Source: Clostridiales bacterium (GTDB lineage: Bacteria; Bacillota; Clostridia; Lachnospirales; Lachnospiraceae). From it: DNA of 64,000 nucleotides. The DNA is taken from contig JAHYZV010000001.1 of the NCBI GenBank assembly GCA_019424245.1, positions 1-64,000 of the forward strand. The letters run 5' to 3'. Position 1 is the first letter of the stretch, and each line of letters opens with the position of its first letter. Position numbers and translations under genes: made by a program. The notes beneath the pieces were generated by a model. That model was not told the DNA's origin. It was given only the letters and a program-made list of their open reading frames with translations, and did no database searches. Shown piece by piece: positions 24,510 to 32,891 of this stretch.

Positions 24510-25655
24510 ATGAATAAGGAATTAATTATGGCACTTGATGCTCTTGAGAAGGAGAATGGAATCGATAAAGAGATTATGTTTGCAGCTATCGAGAAATCTC
24601 TTATGGATGAGTACAAGGCTGAGTTTGATAAGGCTGATAACGGTCGTGTTGAGTTAGACAGAAGAACAGGTGATTTCCACATTTATTCTGACAGAACTGT
24701 TGTTGAGGAAGTTATTGTTCCAGAGAACAGAGAGAATAAGAAAGAAAAATATGTATCAGGTACTGATATTGCATTAGAAGATGCCAGAAAGATTAAGCCT
24801 GACTGCCAGCTTGGTGATGTTATTACTGTTGAAGTAAAGTCTGAGGAGTTCTCAAGAAAGGCTGCCAAGAATGCTAAGAATACTATTGTGCAGACTATCA
24901 GAGAGCAGGAAAAGAATGCTCTTTATAATGAGTATCATTCTAAGGAGAAGGAACTTATTACAGGTATTGTGCAGAGAGTTGCTGACAATGGTGATCTTAC
25001 AATTGATCTTGGAAGACTCCAGACAGTTCTTAAGGCTGATGACAAGTTCAAGGATAAGAAGTTTGTGCCAGGCGATAGAATTAAGTTATATGTTGTTGAT
25101 GTAATTAACAGAGAAAAGGGTGGTCCTGTTGTAAGAGTTTCAAGAAAGTCACAGGAGCTTGTTAAGAAACTTTTTGAAGAAGAAGTTACAGAGATTAAAG
25201 ATGGCGTTGTTGAAATCATGGGTATTGCAAGAGAAGCCGGCTCAAGAACTAAGATGGCAGTAAGAGCCAATGTTGCAAATGTAGATCCTGTAGGTGCATG
25301 TGTCGGTATTAACGGTGCAAGAGTTAAAGCTATTGTTAATGAACTTGGCAATGAGCAGATAGATATCATTGAGTGGGACAGCAATTCAGCACAGCTTATC
25401 GTTAACGCATTAAGCCCTGCAAAGGTTGTTTCAGCAGTAGCTGATGATGAAGAGAAGAAGGCTAAGATTGTTGTTTCTGAGCAGCAGCTTTCTTTAGCAA
25501 TTGGTAAGCAGGGACAGAATGTAAGACTTGCTGCAAAGCTTACAGGATATGGAATTGATATTAAGAGCGAGGCTGAACCTGAAGAACATACAGAAGAAGA
25601 GAACTTAGAAGAAGAGTATGTTGAACCATCTGAATTAAGCCTTGATGAAGAATAA
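24510..25655 (+). CDS. nusA: transcription factor NusA
   Basis: The 381-aa protein has the NusA N-terminal RNA-polymerase-binding domain, an S1 domain (about 130-200) and two KH domains (VGACVGINGARVKAIVNELG; LAIGKQGQNVRLAAKLTGY). It ends in an acidic tail and lacks the C-terminal acidic repeats of proteobacterial NusA, which is normal for Firmicutes. It controls pausing, termination and antitermination. Confidence 0.96.
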   Translation: MNKELIMALDALEKENGIDKEIMFAAIEKSLMDEYKAEFDKADNGRVELDRRTGDFHIYSDRTVVEEVIVPENRENKKEKYVSGTDIALEDARKIKPDCQLGDVITVEVKSEEFSRKAAKNAKNTIVQTIREQEKNALYNEYHSKEKELITGIVQRVADNGDLTIDLGRLQTVLKADDKFKDKKFVPGDRIKLYVVDVINREKGGPVVRVSRKSQELVKKLFEEEVTEIKDGVVEIMGIAREAGSRTKMAVRANVANVDPVGACVGINGARVKAIVNELGNEQIDIIEWDSNSAQLIVNALSPAKVVSAVADDEEKKAKIVVSEQQLSLAIGKQGQNVRLAAKLTGYGIDIKSEAEPEEHTEEENLEEEYVEPSELSLDEE

Positions 25656-25674
25656 TTATTAGGAGTGATGCATA

Positions 25675-25950
25675 GTGGCTACAGTAAAGAAGATTCCACA
25701 AAGACAGTGTATTGGCTGCGGTCAGATGAAGGATAAGAAGGACTTAATCCGTATTCTGAAGACACAGGATGAATCAATTGTTATAGATGCTACAGGCAGG
25801 AAGAATGGCAGAGGGGCTTATATATGTGCGAATGAAGACTGCCTGTCTAAAGCATTTAAGAATAAGGGACTTGAAAGGTCATTTAAGATGGCAGTAGATT
25901 CTGCTGTCTATGATGAGTTAGCAAAGGAGCTGAATAATATTGGAAAATAA
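25675..25950 (+). CDS. ylxR: YlxR (RnpM) RNA-binding protein
   Basis: The 91-aa protein begins at GTG 25675, nine bases after AGGAG. It carries the family signature RQCIGCGQMKDKKDLIRI and GRKNGRGAYIC, with four cysteines. YlxR/RnpM binds RNA and in Bacillus was reported to modulate RNase P. It is in its usual place between nusA and ylxQ and overlaps ylxQ by 11 bases. Confidence 0.93.
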   Translation: MATVKKIPQRQCIGCGQMKDKKDLIRILKTQDESIVIDATGRKNGRGAYICANEDCLSKAFKNKGLERSFKMAVDSAVYDELAKELNNIGK

Positions 25951-26257
25951 ACAGAAAATCCTTAATATGATTGGACTTGCGCAGAAAGCCGGAAAGGTTG
26001 CAAGCGGAGAGTTTTCAACAGAGAAGGCTGTTAAAACCGGAAAGGCATACACAGTTATTGTTGCAGATGATTCTTCAGATAATACTAAGAAAATGTTTAC
26101 AAATATGTGTACTTATTACAAGGTTCCGATACATTTTTTTAGTGACAAGGTGAGTGTTGGCCACGCGATAGGAAAGGAATTCCGCGCATCACTGGCAGTC
26201 CTTGATGAAGGATTTGCAAAGACCATAGAAAAATATTTTGAACAGGGTTTAGAATAA
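25940..26257 (+). CDS. ylxQ: L7Ae-like ribosomal protein YlxQ
   Basis: The 105-aa protein starts with TTG 25940, ten bases after AGGAG inside ylxR. NMIGLAQKAGKVASGE and the VIVADDSSDNTKK segment are typical of the L7Ae/L30e/Gadd45 fold, which binds kink-turn RNA. Its cellular role is not well defined. Confidence 0.92.
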   Translation: MENKQKILNMIGLAQKAGKVASGEFSTEKAVKTGKAYTVIVADDSSDNTKKMFTNMCTYYKVPIHFFSDKVSVGHAIGKEFRASLAVLDEGFAKTIEKYFEQGLE

Positions 26258-26288
26258 CAGCAGTGCTGTTATTTGGAAAAGAGGTTAA

Positions 26289-29105
26289 ATGGCAAATATG
26301 AGAGTACATGAATTGGCAAAAGAATTAAATATAACATCTAAGGATATTACTGATATGCTTAGCAACAGCGAGAAGACTTATAAGCCTGTAAGCGGGCTTA
26401 CAGATGCAGAAATTACAAGTGTGAGAAAGAAGTTTGCGCCTGCACCTAAGGCTGAGAATAAGCCGGCAGCACAGCCAGCAAAGCAGTCACAGCCTGTAAA
26501 GAATGATAACAGGGACAACAGACAGCAGAATCAGGCTCCAAAGCAGTCACAGCAGGGAGCACAGAATAAGTCTGGTAATGCTGATGATAAGAAGCATATC
26601 TCACAGGTATATTTCCCACAGAACAGTTCAAGGGATAAGAATCCTAGAAGAGATAATAACAGAGATAACCAGAACCGTGATAACAACGGCGGCTACAGAA
26701 ATAATGACCGTAATAATGGCGGTTATAGAAACAACGACCGAGGTAATAACGGTTACAGAAATAATGACCGTAATAATAACGGTGGTTATGGCAACCGTGA
26801 TAACAACGGCGGCTACAGGAATAACGACCGTAATAACAATGGCGGCTACGGTAACCGTGATAATAATGGTTACAGAAATAATGACCGTAACAATGGCGGC
26901 TATAGAAACAATGACCGCAACAACAATGGCGGTTATGGCAACCGTGATAATAATGGCGGTTACAGAAATAATGACCGTAACAACAATGGTGGTTATGGTA
27001 ATCGTGATAATAATGGCGGTTATAGAAACAATGACCGCAACAATAACGGCGGTTTCAGAAATGACAGAAACGGACAGTCTGGAAATGGCGGTTTCAGAAA
27101 GGATAATGACCAGAACCGTGGAGGATTTAACGGAGGTCAGAGAAGAAATAATGACAGAAGAGATTCTGCACCTAAGGAAGAATTTGATTTTTCAGCTAAG
27201 CCAGATTCAAGAAGACATGATTCAAGAATAGACAGCAAGAAGAATGACAGAAAGAGAGATAATGAGGCTAAGGAAAATCTTAAGTTCGCTAACAGCAGAT
27301 TTGATAAGAAGCCTATGACAAAGCCTGAGAAGAAGGAAAAGGAAGAAGAGACAATCAAGCAGCTTGTTCTTCCAGATACTCTTACTATCAAGGAACTTGC
27401 AGATAAGATGAAGGTAGCTCCTGCAGCACTTGTTAAGAAGCTGTTCTTACAGGGTAAGGTTGTTACTATTAACGAAGAGATAGATTACGATGCAGCAGAA
27501 GAGATTGCTCTCGAGTTCAACTGCATATGTGAGCATGAAGAGAAGGTTGATGTTATTGCAGAACTTCTTAAGGAAGATGAAGAACCAGAGGATAAGCTTG
27601 TTCCAAGACCACCAGTTGTCTGCGTTATGGGACACGTTGATCATGGTAAGACTTCATTACTTGATGCAATCAGAGAAACTCATGTGACAGCTAAGGAGTC
27701 AGGCGGAATCACACAGAAGATAGGTGCTTACCAGGTAAATGTAAATGGTAATCTTATTACATTCCTTGATACTCCGGGTCATGAAGCATTTACAGCTATG
27801 AGAATGCGTGGTGCTCAGGCTACAGATATTGCTATTCTTGTTGTAGCTGCAGATGATGGTGTAATGCCACAGACAATTGAGGCTATTAACCATGCAAAAG
27901 CAGCAGGTGTTGAGATTATTGTTGCTGTCAATAAGATTGATAAGCCTAATGCTAATATCGAGAAGGTTAAGCAGGAGCTTACTGAGTATGGTCTTATTGC
28001 AGAAGACTGGGGTGGTTCTACTACATTTGTTCCAGTATCAGCACATACTAAGCAGGGTATTGATGAGCTTCTTGATATGATTCTTCTTACAGCAGAGGTT
28101 AATGAACTTAAGGCTAACCCTGACAGAAAGGCAAGAGGTATTGTTATTGAGGCTGAGCTTGATAAGGGACGTGGTCCTGTAGCATCTATCCTTGTACAGA
28201 AGGGTACTCTTCATGTGGGAGATGCTGTATCAGCAGGTTCTTGCTATGGTAAGATAAGAGCCATGATTGATGATAAGGGTAACAGAGTAAAGGTTGCCGG
28301 ACCATCTACTCCGGTTGAGATTCTTGGTCTTAATGATGTTCCTAATGCAGGTGAAATCATTATGGCTGCTGATTCAGAGAAGGAAGCAAGAAGTACAGCA
28401 GAGACATTTATCAGCGAGGGAAGAAAGAAGCTTCTTGATGATACTAAGCATAAGGTATCTCTTGATGCACTCTTTGAACAGATTCAGGCTGGTAATATGA
28501 AGGAACTTAATATTATCATCAAGGCTGATGTACAGGGTTCTGTTGAGGCTGTTAAGTCAAGTCTTGTAAGACTTTCTAATGATGAGGTTGTTGTTAAGGT
28601 AATTCATGGTGGTGTTGGTAATGTTAATGAATCCGATGTAGTACTTGCATCAGCTTCTAATGCTATCATCATTGCATTTAACGTTAAGCCTGATAATCAG
28701 GCAAGAATTGTTGCAGAGAGAGAAAAGGTAGATTTAAGACTTTACAGCGTTATCTACAATGCTATTGAAGATGTTGAGGCAGCCCTTAAGGGTATGCTTG
28801 AGCCTATCTATGAAGAAAAGATTATCGGTCATGCAAGAATCATGCAGATATTCAAGGCTTCAGGAGTTGGTAATATTGCCGGCTGTATCGTTGAAGAGGG
28901 AAGAATTACAAGAGATTCTGTTGTCCGTATAACAAGAGGAAGTGAGAAGGTTTATGAAGGACCTATTGCATCTCTTAAGCACTTCAAGGATGAGGTTAAG
29001 GAAATCAAGGCAGGTACTGAGTGTGGTATGGTATTTGAAAAGTTCAATGATATCCAGCCAGAGGATATGATTGAAGCACATATCATGGTTGAAGTGCCAA
29101 GATAG
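26289..29105 (+). CDS. infB: translation initiation factor IF-2 with repeat-rich N-terminus
   Basis: The 938-aa protein has the IF2 N-domain start (MRVHELAKELNITSKDI), a second IF2_N domain (LTIKELADKMKVAPAALVKK), the G domain (GHVDHGKT, DTPGHEAF, NKIDKP), domain II and the C-terminal fMet-tRNA-binding domain. Between about residues 115 and 265 lies a low-complexity tract of GGYRNNDRNN and GYGNRDNN units, rich in Asn, Arg, Gly and Asp. Such RGG-like tracts occur in IF2 of some relatives but vary in length. The factor brings initiator tRNA to the ribosome. Confidence 0.97.
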   Translation: MANMRVHELAKELNITSKDITDMLSNSEKTYKPVSGLTDAEITSVRKKFAPAPKAENKPAAQPAKQSQPVKNDNRDNRQQNQAPKQSQQGAQNKSGNADDKKHISQVYFPQNSSRDKNPRRDNNRDNQNRDNNGGYRNNDRNNGGYRNNDRGNNGYRNNDRNNNGGYGNRDNNGGYRNNDRNNNGGYGNRDNNGYRNNDRNNGGYRNNDRNNNGGYGNRDNNGGYRNNDRNNNGGYGNRDNNGGYRNNDRNNNGGFRNDRNGQSGNGGFRKDNDQNRGGFNGGQRRNNDRRDSAPKEEFDFSAKPDSRRHDSRIDSKKNDRKRDNEAKENLKFANSRFDKKPMTKPEKKEKEEETIKQLVLPDTLTIKELADKMKVAPAALVKKLFLQGKVVTINEEIDYDAAEEIALEFNCICEHEEKVDVIAELLKEDEEPEDKLVPRPPVVCVMGHVDHGKTSLLDAIRETHVTAKESGGITQKIGAYQVNVNGNLITFLDTPGHEAFTAMRMRGAQATDIAILVVAADDGVMPQTIEAINHAKAAGVEIIVAVNKIDKPNANIEKVKQELTEYGLIAEDWGGSTTFVPVSAHTKQGIDELLDMILLTAEVNELKANPDRKARGIVIEAELDKGRGPVASILVQKGTLHVGDAVSAGSCYGKIRAMIDDKGNRVKVAGPSTPVEILGLNDVPNAGEIIMAADSEKEARSTAETFISEGRKKLLDDTKHKVSLDALFEQIQAGNMKELNIIIKADVQGSVEAVKSSLVRLSNDEVVVKVIHGGVGNVNESDVVLASASNAIIIAFNVKPDNQARIVAEREKVDLRLYSVIYNAIEDVEAALKGMLEPIYEEKIIGHARIMQIFKASGVGNIAGCIVEEGRITRDSVVRITRGSEKVYEGPIASLKHFKDEVKEIKAGTECGMVFEKFNDIQPEDMIEAHIMVEVPR
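26660..27070 (+). repeat. infB: in-frame tandem repeats in infB
   Basis: Roughly a dozen degenerate units of 24 to 48 bases encode GGYRNNDRNN and GYGNRDNN. Units differ at third positions (GGCGGC, GGCGGT, GGTGGT), so they are maintained at the protein level. Copy number is likely to vary between strains. Confidence 0.85.
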
Positions 29106-29130
29106 GATTTAGTTTTTATTTGGAGAATAT

Positions 29131-29523
29131 ATGCGTAAAAATAGTGTGAAGAATACCCGTATTAACGGCGAGGTATTGAAAGAATTAAGTAATATAATCA
29201 GAAGTGAGATTAAAGACCCTAGAATCAACCCTATGACTTCGGTTGTAGCGGTTGAGGTCGCTCCTGACCTTAAGACATGTAAGGCATATATAAGTGTTCT
29301 TGGTGATGAAAAGTCACAGAAGGATACGATTACAGGTCTTAAGAGTGCAGAAGGATATATAAGAAGACAGCTTGCAAGAACTGTTAATTTAAGAAATACT
29401 CCTGAAATAAGATTCATTCTTGATCAGTCAATTGAGTATGGTATTAATATGTCTAAGCTTATTGATGAAGTTACAGAACATGATAATAAGATGCACGTTG
29501 AGGTTGAAGACGAGACAGAATAA
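29131..29523 (+). CDS. rbfA: ribosome-binding factor RbfA
   Basis: The 130-aa protein is a KH-fold 30S maturation factor: IRSEIKDPRINPMTSVVAVEV and the C-terminal PEIRFILDQSIEYG. It assists the last steps of 16S processing and follows infB as usual. Confidence 0.94.
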   Translation: MRKNSVKNTRINGEVLKELSNIIRSEIKDPRINPMTSVVAVEVAPDLKTCKAYISVLGDEKSQKDTITGLKSAEGYIRRQLARTVNLRNTPEIRFILDQSIEYGINMSKLIDEVTEHDNKMHVEVEDETE

Positions 29524-29534
29524 AGAGGTTAGTC

Positions 29535-30491
29535 ATGAATATTATTGAAGAAATCGGACATGCAAAGGTTATAGGTATCACAGGACATATCCGTCCTGAT
29601 GGTGACTGTGTTGGTTCAACATTAGGTTTATATAATTATATCAGGAAGAATCTTCCTGAGTGCGAGGTTACTGTTTATCTTGAAAAGCCGTCAGATGAAT
29701 TTAATTATTTATCTGGTGTTAATGATATTAAGCATGAGGCCGAGGATAAGCATTTTGATTTATTCGTAGTACTTGACTGCAGTTCAATGGATAGAATTGA
29801 ACCATTTATGAGCTGCTTTGAAAATGCTGATAAGACTATCTGCATAGATCATCATATAAGCAATAATTCATTTGCTGATGTTAATTATGTAGAGCCACAG
29901 TCAAGTTCGGCATGTGAAGTTCTCTATACAACATTTGACGAGGATAAGGTCGATAAAAATGTTGCAGAGTGCATATATACAGGAATAATCCATGATACAG
30001 GTGTGTTTAAGTACAGCTGTACATCAAGAAGGACAATGGATATAGCTGGAAAGATGATGGAGATGGGAATTGATTATTCTGACATTATCGATAACAGCTT
30101 TTATAAGAAGAGTTATATCCAGAACCAGATTCTTGGAAGAGCTTTGCTTGAAAGTGTGTTGTTTTATGATGGCAGATGTATATTTTCAAGTGTATCTATT
30201 GAAGAAATGAATTTCTATGGTGTCACTGGCAAAGAACTTGGTGGAATTATTGAGCAGTTACGCTTAACAGACGGAGTTGAAGTGGCTATATTCCTTTATG
30301 AAACAGATAAGGACGAATACAAAGTAAGTCTTCGTTCAAAGAAAATGATTGATGTTGCAAGAATCGCCACAGCATTTGGCGGTGGAGGACATGTGAGGGC
30401 AGCAGGATTCTCTGCTAAGGGCAATGTCCACAGTATTGTTAATAAGATTGGCGAAATGATTGAGCAGCAGTATAATGAGGATAATGCATGA
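29535..30491 (+). CDS. nrnA: NrnA-type DHH phosphoesterase
   Basis: The 318-aa protein has the DHH motifs GHIRPDGDCVGSTLGL, VVLDCSS, CIDHHISN and GIIHDTGVFKY, and a DHHA1 domain with FGGGGHVRAAGF. NrnA degrades short RNAs and dephosphorylates pAp. It overlaps truB by ATGA. The order rbfA-nrnA-truB-ribF is common in Firmicutes. Confidence 0.93.
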   Translation: MNIIEEIGHAKVIGITGHIRPDGDCVGSTLGLYNYIRKNLPECEVTVYLEKPSDEFNYLSGVNDIKHEAEDKHFDLFVVLDCSSMDRIEPFMSCFENADKTICIDHHISNNSFADVNYVEPQSSSACEVLYTTFDEDKVDKNVAECIYTGIIHDTGVFKYSCTSRRTMDIAGKMMEMGIDYSDIIDNSFYKKSYIQNQILGRALLESVLFYDGRCIFSSVSIEEMNFYGVTGKELGGIIEQLRLTDGVEVAIFLYETDKDEYKVSLRSKKMIDVARIATAFGGGGHVRAAGFSAKGNVHSIVNKIGEMIEQQYNEDNA

Positions 30492-31399
30492 ATGGTGTTT
30501 TAAATGTATATAAGGAGCAGGGATTTACATCTCATGATGTAGTTGCAAAGCTTCGGGGAATACTTAAAACTAAAAAAATTGGTCATACAGGCACACTTGA
30601 CCCTGATGCGGTCGGGGTGCTTCCTGTGTGTATCGGTAAGGCTACAAAGCTGTGTGACCTTATAACTGACTGGGGAAAGACTTATGAGGCTGTAATGCTT
30701 CTTGGCACAACGACAGATACTCTTGATATATCAGGGAAAATTGTTGCCCAGTCAGAGGTTAATGTGAGTGAAGTGGATGTCCTTAAAGCATGTAATGAAT
30801 TCATAGGTGAGTATGAACAGATACCGCCTATGTATTCAGCTTTAAAGCATAATGGACAGAAGCTTTATGAGCTTGCAAGAAAAGGTATTGAGATTGAAAG
30901 AAAACCAAGAACTGTCCATATTAATACATTAAGGGTGAATGATATCAATCTTTCAGATAAACAGAAAACAGTTACTATTACTGTTGACTGCTCAAAGGGA
31001 ACTTATATCAGGTCATTATGTGATGATATAGGTAAGAAGCTTGGGTGTGGCGCATGTATGATGAAACTTACAAGAACGCGGGTAGGTGAATTCATGCTTG
31101 ATGATACACTTACACTTAACCAGATATCGGCTCTTGTGTTAAAGGGTGAAATAGAAGACAGGATAACTGGCATAGATAAGATATTCAGTGATTATCAGGA
31201 GATAACATTTGCAGAAGAATACAGCCGGTATCTTCACAATGGCAATAAGCTGTCAAGAGAACAGATACCTGCAGATGCTGCAATCAGTGATAATGAGAAA
31301 TACAGAGTGTACGATTCTGATAAATGCTTTATCGGTGTATATGAATTTCAAGATGAAGTGCTTTATCCGGTTAAGATATTTTACGAAGACAACAAGTAA
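30488..31399 (+). CDS. truB: tRNA pseudouridine-55 synthase TruB
   Basis: The 303-aa protein carries GVLNVYKEQGFTSHDVV, the catalytic aspartate in GHTGTLDPDAVGVLPV, PMYSALKHNGQKLYELAR and CSKGTYIRSL. It makes pseudouridine 55 in the T loop of tRNAs. The C-terminal PUA-like domain is present. Confidence 0.95.
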   Translation: MNGVLNVYKEQGFTSHDVVAKLRGILKTKKIGHTGTLDPDAVGVLPVCIGKATKLCDLITDWGKTYEAVMLLGTTTDTLDISGKIVAQSEVNVSEVDVLKACNEFIGEYEQIPPMYSALKHNGQKLYELARKGIEIERKPRTVHINTLRVNDINLSDKQKTVTITVDCSKGTYIRSLCDDIGKKLGCGACMMKLTRTRVGEFMLDDTLTLNQISALVLKGEIEDRITGIDKIFSDYQEITFAEEYSRYLHNGNKLSREQIPADAAISDNEKYRVYDSDKCFIGVYEFQDEVLYPVKIFYEDNK

Positions 31400-31415
31400 A
31401 GGGGCGTGATCATCT

Positions 31416-32342
31416 TTGGAATATATTCATGGAACAGATGATTTTCAATTAAATAAGAAAAGTGCAGTTACATTAGGAAAATTCGATGGAATTCATACAG
31501 GACATCAGAAGCTTATTGAGATTGTAAGGCAGAAAGCAGATGAGGAGAATCTGCTTGCGGTTTTGTTTACTTTTGACAGTCTGCCGCTTTCAATATGTCC
31601 ACAGAAGCATCAGCATTTTATATCTACAAGCAGTGAAAGACGCAGACTGTGTGAGAATTTTGGCATAGATGTTGAGATTGAATATCCGTTTACGGAAGAA
31701 TTCATGAATATGGAGCCTGAAGATTTTATATGCAGGATTCTTATTGATAAGCTGCATGCAAAGTATGTTGTTGTAGGTACTGATTACCGTTTTGGAAAAG
31801 ACAGGGCAGGTGATGCAGCAATGCTTGTGGAAGTAGGAGAAGAACTTGGATTTACAACTATTATTGTTGAAAAGGAAAAATATCAGGATAAGGAAATCAG
31901 TAGTACATATATAAGAGAAGAATTAAAGGTTGGCCATATGGAAACGGTAAATGTTCTTCTTAACAGACCGTTTAATGTTACAGGTGTGGTTTCGATAGGA
32001 AACCAGCTTGGACGGAAGCTTGATTTCCCTACTATTAACATATATCCGACGGAGTATAAGCTCCTGCCACCTAATGGAGTATATGCTACCCAGACGACTA
32101 TTGATGGTGAAAAATTTTACGGGGTTACTAACTTAGGAACTAAGCCTACAGTAAGTGATGCACCGGAGATAAGTGTTGAGACATTTCTTTTTGATTTTGA
32201 CAAGGATGTGTATGGCAAGAAGGTTGATGTTGAATTCATACATTTTATAAGACCAGAGATGAAGTTTGAAGATGTAGAAGGGTTGAAGAGACAGATTGCG
32301 GCAGATTCGGATTTTGCAAGAAATATGTTTCTTATTGGATAA
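31416..32342 (+). CDS. ribF: bifunctional riboflavin kinase/FAD synthetase
   Basis: The 308-aa protein starts at TTG 31416 behind GGGGCGTGATC, a near-complete anti-SD match. The N-terminal nucleotidyltransferase part has TLGKFDGIHTGHQ and ISSTYIREEL; the C-terminal kinase part has GRKLDFPTINIYP and NLGTKPTV. It makes FMN and FAD from riboflavin. Confidence 0.95.
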   Translation: MEYIHGTDDFQLNKKSAVTLGKFDGIHTGHQKLIEIVRQKADEENLLAVLFTFDSLPLSICPQKHQHFISTSSERRRLCENFGIDVEIEYPFTEEFMNMEPEDFICRILIDKLHAKYVVVGTDYRFGKDRAGDAAMLVEVGEELGFTTIIVEKEKYQDKEISSTYIREELKVGHMETVNVLLNRPFNVTGVVSIGNQLGRKLDFPTINIYPTEYKLLPPNGVYATQTTIDGEKFYGVTNLGTKPTVSDAPEISVETFLFDFDKDVYGKKVDVEFIHFIRPEMKFEDVEGLKRQIAADSDFARNMFLIG

Positions 32343-32349
32343 TTAATAC

Positions 32350-32378
32350 TTGCAAAGGTTTAATGCCTGTGTTACAAT
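32350..32378 (+). promoter_or_regulatory. rpsO promoter
   Basis: TTGCAA (32350-32355) and TACAAT (32373-32378) are 17 bases apart, 86 bases before rpsO. Confidence 0.75.
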
Positions 32379-32393
32379 AATCAAGTGTGAGCC

Positions 32394-32434
32394 GCCACCC
32401 AGCTATAGGACACTCCGACCTGAAGCTTAGTGGC
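32394..32434 (+). promoter_or_regulatory. rpsO leader hairpin
   Basis: GCCAC and AGCT pair with AGCT and GTGGC around a 19-base loop with further pairing (GGA/TCC). Ribosomal protein S15 represses its own mRNA through leader structures in many bacteria; this is a candidate for such an element. Confidence 0.5.
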
Positions 32435-32463
32435 AGGAGATTAATATTTAGGAGGATTTAGAC

Positions 32464-32730
32464 ATGATATCTAAGGAAAAGAAAGCAGAAATCATTGCTA
32501 CTTATGGAAGAAAGCCAGGAGACACAGGTTCTCCAGAAGTTCAGGTAGCTATCTTAACAGAAAGAATCGCTGAGTTAACAGAACATCTTAAGGTTAACCA
32601 GAAGGATCACCACTCAAGAAGAGGTCTTCTTAAGATGGTTGGTAAGAGAAGAGCTTTACTTGCATATCTTAAGGATACAGATATTGAATCTTACAGAAAT
32701 CTTATTGAGCGTTTAGGCTTAAGAAAGTAA
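32464..32730 (+). CDS. rpsO: 30S ribosomal protein S15
   Basis: The 88-aa protein is full length: GRKPGDTGSPEVQVAILTER, LKVNQKDHHSRRGLLKMVG and the end LIERLGLRK. It binds the 16S central domain. It starts after AGGAGGA and precedes pnp, the order known from many bacteria. Confidence 0.98.
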   Translation: MISKEKKAEIIATYGRKPGDTGSPEVQVAILTERIAELTEHLKVNQKDHHSRRGLLKMVGKRRALLAYLKDTDIESYRNLIERLGLRK

Positions 32731-32737
32731 TTAATCA

Positions 32738-32762
32738 GGGCGGAGTGTATAACTCCGCCCTA
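32738..32762 (+). terminator. hairpin after rpsO
   Basis: GGGCGGAGT pairs with ACTCCGCCC. Few T follow, so it is likely a weak or 3'-protecting hairpin that allows read-through to pnp. Confidence 0.65.
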
Positions 32763-32777
32763 TTGCGTTGTTAATGG

Positions 32778-32859
32778 CAGAAGGGATACCCCGAGACCAC
32801 TGAAATGTATACCATGGAGGTAGTTTATGGTGTGTTTTTCAGTTGTTTCGGACCTTCTG
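32778..32859 (+). promoter_or_regulatory. long hairpin in the pnp leader
   Basis: CAGAAGG pairs with CCTTCTG; after an internal bulge the arms CGAGACCACTGAAA and TTTCAGTTGTTTCG pair with one wobble and one mismatch; an inner ACCAT/ATGGT closes the loop. One near-continuous stem covers the leader and ends 32 bases before pnp. Confidence 0.65.
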
Positions 32860-32891
32860 TTAAATATATATTTTTTATGGAAGGAGTTCAT

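Noticed and set aside
26660..27070. CRISPR-like look of regular repeats
   Set aside because: The units are in frame, code for GGYRNNDRNN, vary at third positions and have no unique spacers.
26503..27231. 242-codon frame shifted within infB, rich in Thr/Ile/Met
   Set aside because: It is a by-product of the Asn/Arg/Gly repeat tract read in another frame.
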